The notes: generated from the sequence alone by a model not told the origin. 18,470 bases of DNA from CAYFVR01 sp046541515 (GCA_046541515.1 JBKHDD010000092.1:1-18470), one strand, 5' to 3'; shown: positions 1 to 7,076, counted from the stretch's first letter. A program made the numbers and translations.

Positions 1-842
1 ATCGCTTCCATCATGATGCCGCGCCGTTCGGGGTCGCCCAGTTCGGGGGCTTCTTCGGCGGTTTCCTTGGCTTCCTTGGATTTCCAGACTTCAAAGCCGA
101 GATTGTTGACGATGGGGTATTGAAGCTTGTCGTCCCCCTGGGCCATGGCCGCCATGCGCAGCCGCTCCATGACCGAATAGGTGTACTCCATGCCGTAGCC
201 CAGGCCGCCGGTGGTGGGGTCGATGATGACCCGGTCCATGGGCATGCCCAGGTTTTCCAGCAGGATGTTGACCTGCTTGGCCAGGTTGACGTCGATGGGC
301 GAAGAAGAGATCACGATGTGGCCGTAGCCCATGGCGGCCGCGCCGATGCCCTTGTGGTTGGCGTCTTCCACCGGGCCCAGAATCAGCGACTCGTCCTTGA
401 AATCCTCGGCGATTTTTTTGAGGACCTCTTCGTCCTTCTGCGGCGCGGCGGTGCCCCAGACGATCAGCGGAACATTGACCGCTTCCTTGACCTTTTTGAC
501 GGTGGCGGACGCTTCGGCGGGACTGGCGTTCTTGTCGTTGGGATCGGTGCTGCGAAGCAGCAGGGCGATCATGTCGGCGCCGAACTCCTCCACGCATTTT
601 TTGGCCCACGCCGCCGGATCGTCCAGCACGTCCTCGAACGGCTTCTTGGCGCTTTCCGCCCAATCCTCGGGCCTCATGTCCCAGACCTCCATGGCGATCT
701 TGGGCTTGTTGGGCATATCGCCTTCGAACTGGTAGAACGGATAGCAGGTTTCGCCGCCGACCTTGACCGCCTGGTCGCCCTTGCCCAGCGAAACTTCTTT
801 TACGGCTCCGGAGTACGATTCTTTAAAGAATTGGAAAGCCAA
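1..842 (-). CDS. acsD: Corrinoid iron-sulfur protein small subunit (acetyl-CoA decarbonylase/synthase delta), 3'-truncated by window edge
   Basis: Small subunit of the corrinoid iron-sulfur protein, which carries the methyl group from methyl-tetrahydrofolate to acetyl-CoA synthase in the cytoplasmic Wood-Ljungdahl pathway (or the reverse direction in acetate oxidisers). Reading the minus strand gives about 280 codons without a stop. Family-typical segments are VGGETCYPFYQFEG near residue 27, KIAMEVWDMRPEDW, EEFGADMIALLL, VPLIVWGT, ILGPVEDANHKGIGAAAMGYG, and DPTTGGLGYGMEYTYSVMER. Bacterial AcsD is a little over 300 residues, so only the last few dozen are missing to the left. The start is TTG at 842-840: AGGAGG (851-856) lies 8 nt upstream, and an in-frame TGA two codons further up excludes an earlier start. 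An ATG at 849-847 is only 1 nt from the Shine-Dalgarno sequence and is in a frame that stops after eight codons. Family assignment rests on remembered conservation, not a search. Confidence 0.93.
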   Translation of the reverse strand, partial: MAFQFFKESYSGAVKEVSLGKGDQAVKVGGETCYPFYQFEGDMPNKPKIAMEVWDMRPEDWAESAKKPFEDVLDDPAAWAKKCVEEFGADMIALLLRSTDPNDKNASPAEASATVKKVKEAVNVPLIVWGTAAPQKDEEVLKKIAEDFKDESLILGPVEDANHKGIGAAAMGYGHIVISSSPIDVNLAKQVNILLENLGMPMDRVIIDPTTGGLGYGMEYTYSVMERLRMAAMAQGDDKLQYPIVNNLGFEVWKSKEAKETAEEAPELGDPERRGIMMEA

Positions 843-850
843 TGTTCATA

Positions 851-856
851 CCTCCT
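851..856 (-). promoter_or_regulatory. Shine-Dalgarno site that fixes the TTG start of acsD
   Basis: Minus-strand AGGAGG, a full anti-16S match, 8 nt before TTG (842-840) and only 1 nt before an out-of-frame ATG (849-847). Spacing selects TTG. Confidence 0.8.
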
Positions 857-1055
857 CTGGATGTTACGACGTTGATTCGCCCGAACACCAAACGATTTTC
901 CCGCGGCGCGGCCGTTGCCTCCCCCGGCCGGCCCATCGGCGATCCCTCCTTTCTCCCCCGCGGGTCATTAATTGGGTCGTTAAAATGGCCCCGCCCGGGT
1001 CGCGGCTCCCTTTCCGCATCCCAAGTCGGGAATTGTCCTAAAATCGGAACGCCGA

Positions 1056-1084
1056 ATTATATTGAAACACCCTGAGATTGTCAA
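1056..1084 (-). promoter_or_regulatory. Perfect-consensus sigma70-type promoter for acsD
   Basis: On the minus strand, TTGACA (1084-1079), a 17-nt spacer, and TATAAT (1061-1056): both hexamers and the spacing match consensus exactly. Transcription would start near 1049 and give a leader of about 205 nt before the TTG of acsD. The leader (843-1049) contains a CCCGCGG/CCGCGGG pair (about 900 and 957) that could form a long-range stem. I recognise no known riboswitch in it. Confidence 0.7.
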
Positions 1085-1511
1085 CCGGGTTTCGAGCGGA
1101 AGCGCCATGATTTCAACGGGTAAGCAAACGGAAAAAAGGTAAATTTTTTCCTGAAATCCGCCTCGCCTCCTCCCGTGGAATATGAAAATTCATCACGCGA
1201 AACGATCAATCGCTCATTTTTTTTAAAATTATTTTACCCGAAAGCGCCCCCGGCGATCCAAAGCCGCGAATCCAAATCGTCTTGGTCGAGCGGGAAATCG
1301 GGGACTTGAAAAGCGCTCCGAGCCCGCCCGGCGGGCGCCAAACAATGTTGCGTTGCACCTTAAAAAAACGCCTATTCTTCACATTTTTTTTTGGGAGACC
1401 AACCAAAATTATAAATTTTTAGAGAAACTTATGGATAAGCAAGCCGAACCCCCGAATGAATTCTTCGACTTTGAGTTTGCGACACAGCACGCCCGAAACC
1501 CGCCTTTTCCA
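1085..1511. other. Non-coding stretch between divergent acsD and CoA-transferase/GNAT genes
   Basis: No convincing gene. It is AT-richer than its surroundings, with several A and T runs. It contains a GGAAAAAA / TTTTTTCC inverted repeat (1130-1137 and 1144-1151, 6-nt loop) that could be a weak hairpin readable in either direction. Short open frames here lack ribosome binding sites and protein-like composition. Confidence 0.5.
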
Positions 1512-1545
1512 TTGCCAATCCCGACCGAATCGGCTACATTCGGTC
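1512..1545 (+). promoter_or_regulatory. Candidate promoter overlapped by an 8-bp inverted repeat (operator-like)
   Basis: TTGCCA (1512-1517), a 17-nt spacer, and TACATT (1535-1540) form a sigma70-like promoter, giving a start near 1547 and a leader of about 67 nt before the ATG at 1614. A perfect inverted repeat GACCGAAT (1523-1530) / ATTCGGTC (1538-1545) with a 7-nt spacer lies across the spacer and the -10 element, the usual place for a repressor operator. The regulator is unknown. Confidence 0.45.
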
Positions 1546-1613
1546 AGAATTGCTCAAAACACCGGAGCGGCCGGCCGGCGCCGGTCCCGCGTCCCCCATG
1601 CAAAGGAGCCGTA

Positions 1614-3494
1614 ATGACCACAAGTTATTGGGCCGACGATTACGTCGAAAAAAAACGGACCGCCGAGGAGGCCATCGGCATGATCCGGCCGGGCCAGCGG
1701 GTTTTCATCGGTTCCTCCAGCGGGGAACCCCAGCGTCTGGTCAAAGCCCTCTTCGACGTCAGCGGCCGGTTCACCGACCTGGAGATCGTCCGGCTGCTGG
1801 CCCTGGAGCAGACGCCCCTGACCCTTGTGGCCAGCCGCAGCCGCAGCCAAAGCCTCAACATCCGTTCCTTCTACCTGGGCTCGGGCCAGACGCGCCAGCT
1901 GGCGGAAAACGCCCGTTTCATCACGCCCATGAACCTCTCCGCCCTGCCCAAGCTTTTCAAGACCCGGCAGCTCCCCATCCACGTGGCCATGATCCAGACC
2001 ACGCCGCCGGACGATTTCGGCTGGATGAGCCTGGGGGTTTCCGTGGACATCACCCTGGCCGCGGCCCTTTCCGCCGACCTGGTCATCGCCCAGGTGAACC
2101 CCAAAATGCCCCGGACCCTGGGCCAAAGCTTCCTCCACGCCAACGACGTGGACGCCGTGGTGGAGCACGAAGAAGAGCTGTTGACCATCGCCCCCCTGGG
2201 GGAGCTGGAGTCGGCCAACACCATCGGCAAGCTGGTCTCCCGGCTCATCGACGACGGCTCCACCATCCAAATCGGCCTGGGCGTCACCTCCCAGGCCACC
2301 CTGCTGGCCCTGTCCGAAAAAAAAAATTTGGGCATCCACACCCAGTACCTCACCGAGGACATGATGAATCTGGTGGCCCGGGGCGTCATCACCAACCGGC
2401 GAAAAGGTTTCAACGAGGGAAAGCTGGTCTGCTCCTCGGCCATCGGCTCCGAAATGCTCTACGAGTTCATCCACGACAACCCCTCCCTGGATTTCCGGCC
2501 CTCCGACTACGTGAACAACCCGGCGGTGATCGCCCGGCACAACAAGATGGTGGCCATGAACGTGGCCATGGCCATGGACCTGACCGGCCAGGTGGCCGCC
2601 GACGCCCTGGCCCAGAACCACTTTTCCGGCGTCACCGGCATGCTCGACTTCGTGCGCGGGGCCAACATGGCCGAGGGCGGAAAGAGCATCATCATGATGA
2701 CCTCCACCTTCATCAAAGAGCACCGCAGCCGGATTTTCCCAAAACTGCGGGAGGCGGCGGTGGTGGTGCCCCGGGGCGACGTCCACTACGTGGTGACCGA
2801 ATACGGCGCGGTGAACCTTCACGGAAAAAGCCTTCAGGAACGGGCCATGGCCATGATCAGCATCGCCCACCCCGATTTTCGGGAGGACCTCTTCAAGCAG
2901 GCCAAGGAGCTGGGGCTGCTGGGCGAGGAACGGACCCTCAACGAATCGCTCCAGGGCGTCTATCCGGTCAAGCTGGAGGAGGTCACCGAATTGGAAGGCG
3001 AAACCGTAACCATCCGGCCCTCCAAGCCGGTGGACGAACGGCGCATCCAGGAGCATTTCTACAACCTGGACAAGGAAGACGTGATCTCCCGCTTCTTCCA
3101 CGAAAAGCACAGCTTCGTCCGGGACGACCTCTCCGAGATGCTCCAGACCGACTACGTCAAGGACATGACCATCATCGCCCTGGTGGGGGAATTCGGCTTC
3201 GGCCGGGTGATCGCCGTGGGCGAGTACCTGCTCAACCCGGCCAGCAACATGGCGGAGGTGGCCTTCACCACCCACAAGAAATATCAGGGAAAGGGCATCG
3301 GCAAGCGGATCATGGCCAAGCTGGCCGAGGCGGCCCGGGAAAACGGCATCGCCGGCCTCTTCGCCTACACCTCGCCGGAGAACAAGGGCATGATCCGGCT
3401 GTTCAAATCCCTGCCCTACAAGGTGAAAACCACCTTCGAGGACGACATGATCCTGATGAAGTGCCGTTTCGACGAGCTGGCCGACGCCGGTTGA
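1614..3494 (+). CDS. Acetyl-CoA hydrolase/CoA-transferase-like domain fused to a GNAT acetyltransferase
   Basis: 626 residues. Residues about 10-430 follow the acetyl-CoA hydrolase/4-hydroxybutyrate CoA-transferase fold: IRPGQRVFIGSSSGEPQ, HVAMIQTTPPDDFGWMSLG (123-141), IQIGLGVTSQATLLAL (219-), YVNNPAVIARHNKMVAMN, HFSGVTGMLDFVRGA, and VVTEYGAVNLHGKSLQERA (393-). Residues about 465-620 form a GNAT domain with the acetyl-CoA loop KYQGKGIGKRI (556-566); its opening, IRPSKPVDE then SRFF, resembles the GNAT domain of protein acetyltransferase Pat. The start is ATG at 1614 with AAGGAG 5 nt upstream; a longer frame from 1353 has no ribosome site and non-protein-like sequence. Oddity: the family's catalytic Glu, in a GIHxE motif, appears as Gln244 in GIHTQYLTED. 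Transferase activity is therefore uncertain; an acetyl-CoA-responsive protein acetyltransferase is an inference. A weak promoter-like TTGACA overlaps its stop codon. Confidence 0.88.
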   Translation: MTTSYWADDYVEKKRTAEEAIGMIRPGQRVFIGSSSGEPQRLVKALFDVSGRFTDLEIVRLLALEQTPLTLVASRSRSQSLNIRSFYLGSGQTRQLAENARFITPMNLSALPKLFKTRQLPIHVAMIQTTPPDDFGWMSLGVSVDITLAAALSADLVIAQVNPKMPRTLGQSFLHANDVDAVVEHEEELLTIAPLGELESANTIGKLVSRLIDDGSTIQIGLGVTSQATLLALSEKKNLGIHTQYLTEDMMNLVARGVITNRRKGFNEGKLVCSSAIGSEMLYEFIHDNPSLDFRPSDYVNNPAVIARHNKMVAMNVAMAMDLTGQVAADALAQNHFSGVTGMLDFVRGANMAEGGKSIIMMTSTFIKEHRSRIFPKLREAAVVVPRGDVHYVVTEYGAVNLHGKSLQERAMAMISIAHPDFREDLFKQAKELGLLGEERTLNESLQGVYPVKLEEVTELEGETVTIRPSKPVDERRIQEHFYNLDKEDVISRFFHEKHSFVRDDLSEMLQTDYVKDMTIIALVGEFGFGRVIAVGEYLLNPASNMAEVAFTTHKKYQGKGIGKRIMAKLAEAARENGIAGLFAYTSPENKGMIRLFKSLPYKVKTTFEDDMILMKCRFDELADAG

Positions 3495-3519
3495 CATTGG
3501 GAAGGCGCTGATTTAATTT
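3491..3519 (+). promoter_or_regulatory. Weak internal promoter candidate before the RACo-like gene
   Basis: TTGACA (3491-3496) overlaps the stop codon of the upstream gene and is followed after 17 nt by TAATTT (3514-3519), a poor -10. An ATTGGG/CCCAAT inverted repeat (about 3497-3533) covers the same stretch. It could give the RACo-like gene partly independent transcription; evidence is thin. Confidence 0.25.
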
Positions 3520-3597
3520 TCCCCAATACAAGACATGTTGCGGAATAAACCGAGAACCGGACAAGCGCCGCCGGGCGAGGCGGCAGAAGGGCTGGGT

Positions 3598-5550
3598 ATG
3601 CGAATGCACAAGGTGAGGTTTCTTCCCCACGAGCAGACCATCGAAGTCGCGGACGGCGAACCGCTCATTCGGGCCGCCATGGAGGCCGGGGTTCACATCA
3701 ACGCCTCCTGCGGCGGGGAAGGCGTTTGCGGGAAGTGCCGGGTGCTCATCGAGTCCGGGACGGTGGAAGGCGGCGAATCGGAGCGGATTTCCGCCGAGGA
3801 CCGGGAAAAGGGATACCGGCTGGCCTGCCGCGCCGCGGTAAAAAGCGACCTCGCCGTCCGCGTGCCGGTGGAATCCTCGGTGGACGCCTCGGTGCTCAAC
3901 GCCCAGAGCACGCCCCGCCGCACCGCCCACATCCAGGAATTCGACTTTGAGAAGCTCAAGGAGCAGGGCCTGTTCGCGCCCCCCATGGAGAAGATATACC
4001 TGGAGCTGCCGGAGCCCAACGCCCAGGACCATCTGCCCGACGTCACCCGGCTGGTCAGCTTCCTCAAACTCAACCACGACGAGCATCGGATGGTGGCGGA
4101 CATCCCGGTCATTCGGAAACTCCCCGACGTGCTGCGGGAGGACGGCTTCAAGGTCACCGCCACTTTGGCCCGGCCGGTGCGGGCCGACGGCCAAAACCAC
4201 ATCATCAACGTCCAGCCCGGCGACACCACCGGCCGGAATTACGCCATCGCGGTGGACATCGGCACCACCACCGTCTACGGCCAGCTTCTGAACCTGATCG
4301 GCGGGGAGGTGCTGGCGGAGCACGGCGAGTTCAACGGCCAGATCAGCTACGGCGAGGACGTCATCTCCCGCATCATATACGCCGAAAAGCCCGGCGGCCT
4401 GGACCGACTTCACGATGTGGTGGTTCAGACCATCAACAACGTGATCAAGCGAATCGTGAGCCGCGCCTCCATCGACTGCGACGAAATCACCAGCATCACC
4501 CTGGCCGGCAACACCACCATGACCCAGCTCTTTTTGAAGGTGAATCCCCGGTACATCCGGCGGTCGCCCTACGTGCCCGCCGCCAGCCTCTATCCGCCGG
4601 TTTCGGCCCGGGGGCTGGGGCTGGAGCTGCCCGACCACGTCAACGCCCTGGTCTTTCCGGCCGTTTCCAGCTACGTGGGCGGCGACATCGTGGCCGGAGT
4701 GATGGGCTCCGGCATGTACCGCACCGAAAAACTGACCCTGTTCATGGACATCGGCACCAACGCCGAGGTGGTGGTGGGCAACCGGGACTGGTTCGCCTGC
4801 GCCGCCTGTTCGGCCGGACCGGCCTTCGAGGGCGGCGGCATTGAATTCGGGATGCGGGCGGCCAAGGGGGCCATCGAGGATTTCAACATCGATCCCGCCA
4901 CCCTGGAGCCCATGAACATCACCATCGGCAAGGTTCGCCCCCGGGGCATCTGCGGCTCCGGGCTCATCATCATGGTGGCCACCCTGTTCGAAATGGGCGT
5001 CATCGACAACAGCGGCAAGTACAATCGGGAGCTGGACACGCCCCGCATTCGAAAGCGCAACGACGTGTGGGAATACGTGCTGGCCTGGGAGGAGACGGAA
5101 TCCGGAGTGGACCGGGACGTGGTGCTGACCGAAATCGACATCGAAAACCTGATCCGGGCCAAGGGGGCCATCTACAGCGGCTGCCAGACGCTGCTGGAAG
5201 AAGTGGGGCTGACGCTGGCCGATCTGGATCAAGTGTACCTGGCGGGCGGATTCGGCAGCTACGTGGACCTGGCCAAGGCGATGACCATCGGCCTGCTGCC
5301 GGAAATGGAGCCGGGGAAAATCACCTTCATCGGAAACGGCTCCCTGATGGGCGCCCGCATGAGCGCGCTCACCAACCAGGTTCGGCGCGACGTGGTGGAG
5401 GTGACCCAGAAGATGACCAATTTCGAGCTGTCCGAGACGCCGTCCTACATGGACCACTACGTGAGCGCCCTGTTCCTTCCCCATACCAACATGGAGCTGT
5501 TTCCCGCGCTGAAGGCCCGGCTGGAGTCCCGGAAAACCGTCCCGGTCTGA
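3598..5550 (+). CDS. RACo-like [2Fe-2S]/ASKHA ATP-dependent reductive activator of corrinoid proteins
   Basis: 650 residues. The N-terminal plant-type [2Fe-2S] ferredoxin domain has Cys38, Cys44, Cys47 (SCGGEGVCGKC) and Cys77 (RLACRA). A linker/middle region follows, then an ASKHA-fold ATPase with phosphate-1 motif AVDIGTTTVYG (218-228), LAGNTTMTQLFL (302-313), phosphate-2 motif MDIGTNAEVVVG (383-394) and adenosine motif YLAGGFGSYVDLAKA (547-561). This order and length match RACo (DUF4445 family), which uses ATP to return inactive Co(II) corrinoid protein to Co(I). The likely partner here is the corrinoid iron-sulfur protein whose small subunit is encoded at the left edge; a methyltransferase corrinoid protein elsewhere is the alternative. 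I chose ATG 3598 because GAAGGG lies 6-7 nt upstream and the ferredoxin strand MHKVRFLP begins there; the frame is open to ATG 3535, which has no ribosome site. Confidence 0.88.
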   Translation: MRMHKVRFLPHEQTIEVADGEPLIRAAMEAGVHINASCGGEGVCGKCRVLIESGTVEGGESERISAEDREKGYRLACRAAVKSDLAVRVPVESSVDASVLNAQSTPRRTAHIQEFDFEKLKEQGLFAPPMEKIYLELPEPNAQDHLPDVTRLVSFLKLNHDEHRMVADIPVIRKLPDVLREDGFKVTATLARPVRADGQNHIINVQPGDTTGRNYAIAVDIGTTTVYGQLLNLIGGEVLAEHGEFNGQISYGEDVISRIIYAEKPGGLDRLHDVVVQTINNVIKRIVSRASIDCDEITSITLAGNTTMTQLFLKVNPRYIRRSPYVPAASLYPPVSARGLGLELPDHVNALVFPAVSSYVGGDIVAGVMGSGMYRTEKLTLFMDIGTNAEVVVGNRDWFACAACSAGPAFEGGGIEFGMRAAKGAIEDFNIDPATLEPMNITIGKVRPRGICGSGLIIMVATLFEMGVIDNSGKYNRELDTPRIRKRNDVWEYVLAWEETESGVDRDVVLTEIDIENLIRAKGAIYSGCQTLLEEVGLTLADLDQVYLAGGFGSYVDLAKAMTIGLLPEMEPGKITFIGNGSLMGARMSALTNQVRRDVVEVTQKMTNFELSETPSYMDHYVSALFLPHTNMELFPALKARLESRKTVPV

Positions 5551-5566
5551 CCTCGCGGGCCATTCC

Positions 5567-5609
5567 GCCGGCGGCGGCCATGCTGCGACGCACGGGGCGC
5601 GCCGCCGGC
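5567..5609 (+). terminator. GC-rich hairpin after the RACo-like gene, no T tract
   Basis: Ten-base arms GCCGGCGGCG (5567-5576) and CGCCGCCGGC (5600-5609) with a 23-nt loop, starting 17 nt after the stop codon. Without a U tract it is not a standard intrinsic terminator; it may be a 3'-end stabilising structure. Confidence 0.3.
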
Positions 5610-5670
5610 TAACGTCCCGACACCTCCCGATTTTGCGTCCTTCTTTTCGCCGCCGTGCCGCAAACGCACA

Positions 5671-5736
5671 TTTATTGGAATTTATTGCAAAAATTAATAA
5701 AAAGCGTTTGACACCCTCCCAAGATTTCAGTATGGT
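5671..5736 (+). promoter_or_regulatory. Promoter region of the PilZ gene with a tandem decamer
   Basis: TTGACA (5708-5713), a 17-nt spacer, and TATGGT (5731-5736) give a plausible start near 5743 and a leader of about 170 nt. Just upstream is a head-to-tail decamer pair TTTATTGGAA TTTATTGCAA (5671-5690) within an AT-rich patch, positioned like an activator site or UP element. The rest of the 364-nt gap between the RACo-like and PilZ genes holds no gene. Confidence 0.4.
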
Positions 5737-5840
5737 TGACGAAAAAAGGCTCGGTTTCAGTCTCGCTGGCCGCCGCCAACTCGCCTTTCCCACCCCCGAA
5801 TCCAGCGTACCACCCAAGCGCGCGCTCCGCGACCGCCGTT

Positions 5841-5896
5841 CGGTTTCTCCCGGCGGGGGCTGAAGCCTTTTTTCTTCGGCGGAACCCCGCCAACCG
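5841..5896 (+). promoter_or_regulatory. Structured 5' leader of the PilZ gene
   Basis: CGGTT (5841-5845) plus GGCGGGG (5852-5858) can pair with CCCCGCC (5885-5891) plus AACCG (5892-5896), a 12-bp stem with a 6-nt one-sided bulge, ending 7 nt before the ribosome site GGAGGT (5904-5909). It does not look like a known c-di-GMP riboswitch; any regulatory role is inference. Confidence 0.3.
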
Positions 5897-5914
5897 AAAG
5901 AAGGGAGGTACGCA

Positions 5915-6379
5915 ATGAGGATTCTCACCCAACGATCCTTCACCCGGAACCATTTCCAGGCGCCCATTTTGTTCACTCCCTGCACCACGGAGGAGGAATG
6001 CGCCGCGGTGATGCACAACAGCAGCGTGGGGGGGATGTACTTCGAGGCCAACCGCCCCATGGCGCCCGGCGAGGGGGTGGTCATCCGGATGGCCGACTTC
6101 ACCCCCGATCCCTACTGGCCGGAAGCCAGCGACCATTACGTGGGGGAGGTTCGCTGGTGCGTGGAGCGGGAGGCCGATCCCGATCCGGTGTACGGCATCG
6201 GCGTCCGGTTCGTGGCGACCATCTGCAAAGATTGCGGCCACATGTCGTTGGAGCCCACCAGCTACACCTTTAGCAACGTGGTGGACGTCTGCCCGGAGTG
6301 TCTGGCCCACATCGAGAACCTGTCCGAGGGCAAGCTGAAGGAAAGCATCCGCTGCCATCTGCTGGGCAACGTGGTGTGA
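5915..6379 (+). CDS. PilZ-domain protein with C-terminal four-cysteine zinc-ribbon-like module
   Basis: 154 residues, cytoplasmic, no signal or membrane segment. It has the PilZ c-di-GMP signature: RSFTR (R7 and R11 of RxxxR) at the N-terminus and HNSSVGGMYFE with N35-S37-G40 (the D/NxSxxG motif), followed by a beta-barrel-like stretch to about residue 102. The C-terminal 50 residues carry CKDC (104-107) and CPEC (126-129), a pattern typical of a structural zinc ribbon. The start is ATG 5915 with GGAGGT 5 nt upstream. It stands alone between the RACo-like gene and a strong terminator. Both c-di-GMP-binding motifs are intact, so ligand binding is likely; its partner is unknown. Confidence 0.8.
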   Translation: MRILTQRSFTRNHFQAPILFTPCTTEEECAAVMHNSSVGGMYFEANRPMAPGEGVVIRMADFTPDPYWPEASDHYVGEVRWCVEREADPDPVYGIGVRFVATICKDCGHMSLEPTSYTFSNVVDVCPECLAHIENLSEGKLKESIRCHLLGNVV

Positions 6380-6491
6380 CCCGACATCCACCGCGAGAAA
6401 GTCTGCGACCCCGCGCCCAGCGGCCGAAAACGAACGCCGTGGGGGACCGATCCGGCCCGGGGGCCGGCGCACCGCCCGCCGAACCAAACAA

Positions 6492-6540
6492 GACGGGGGC
6501 GGCGGATTCGATCGAATCCGCCGCCCCCGTCGTTTTTTTT
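6492..6540. terminator. Intrinsic terminator between converging PilZ and phaJ genes (perfect 40-nt palindrome)
   Basis: Positions 6492-6531 are a perfect self-complementary palindrome (20-nt arms centred between 6511 and 6512), followed by G and eight T residues (6533-6540) on the plus strand. On the plus strand it is a textbook intrinsic terminator for the PilZ transcript. On the minus strand the sequence after the stem is TTGTTTGG, so it can also act on the phaJ operon, more weakly. Confidence 0.9.
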
Positions 6541-6602
6541 CCGTCGCCCCGGCCGAACGAGCCGGCCCGGGGAACATTTGGAACGGAAACGTCGGCGCCC
6601 GG

Positions 6603-7025
6603 TCAGTCGCCCGCGGGGGGCATGACCACGGCCTCGCCGTCCAGCACCGTCTTGCCCTTCTGGTTGGCGCAGGTGGTTTTCAGCCGAACCCGATTTTTCT
6701 CGGGAATCGTTTCGACCACCTCCGCCCGGGCGGTGATGGTGTCGCCAAAAAAGACCGGCGCCAGAAAGGCCAGGCTCTGCTTCATGTAGATGGTGCCCGG
6801 CCCCGGCAGTTGGGTGCCCAGAATGGTGGAAATGAAGCCGGCGGTCAGCATGCCGTGGGCGATGCGCCGCTTGAACATCCCCTGGGCGGCGTCTTCGGCG
6901 TTGACGTGGGCGGGATTAAAGTCCCCGGAAATCCCCGCGTAGAGATAGACGTCCGTCTCCGACACCGTTTTGGAAAATTCCGCAAAGTCCCCCACCTTGA
7001 TTTCCGCGATGGTCTTGCCCTTCAT
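6603..7025 (-). CDS. phaJ: (R)-specific enoyl-CoA hydratase, MaoC/hotdog family
   Basis: 140 residues, a single-hotdog MaoC-like hydratase. The hydratase-2 signature YAGISGDFNPAHVNAEDA (29-46) includes the catalytic Asp35 and His40 of the DxNPxH motif; RRIAHGMLTAGFIS and FLAPVFFGDTITARAEV are also family-typical. PhaJ converts trans-2-enoyl-CoA from beta-oxidation into (R)-3-hydroxyacyl-CoA, the substrate of PHA synthase. Length matches PhaJ (about 134-160). It is the last gene of the minus-strand pha operon, 51 nt after the GAF gene, with AAAGGA 8 nt before its ATG. Its place behind phaE-phaC supports monomer supply to PHA. A MaoC-family dehydratase for another (R)-hydroxyacyl-CoA cannot be excluded. 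Confidence 0.86.
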   Translation of the reverse strand: MKGKTIAEIKVGDFAEFSKTVSETDVYLYAGISGDFNPAHVNAEDAAQGMFKRRIAHGMLTAGFISTILGTQLPGPGTIYMKQSLAFLAPVFFGDTITARAEVVETIPEKNRVRLKTTCANQKGKTVLDGEAVVMPPAGD

Positions 7026-7076
7026 CCGGCGATTCCTTTCGATTGAGGTCGATTGGGGTCCGTCGGGATCGAAAGA

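Noticed and set aside
120..875. 251-codon plus-strand frame opposite acsD
   Set aside because: The minus strand encodes a clear AcsD with ribosome site and promoter; the plus frame lacks both.
5841..5896. c-di-GMP riboswitch in the PilZ leader
   Set aside because: The conserved core of the known GEMM-type riboswitches is not apparent; only a generic bulged stem can be supported.
3403..6102. Very long open frame (about 900 codons) on the minus strand opposite the RACo-like gene
   Set aside because: Its translation is rich in Gly, His, Val, Asp and Arg with no recognisable domain, the mark of an antisense frame over GC-biased codons; the plus-strand gene has clear motifs.
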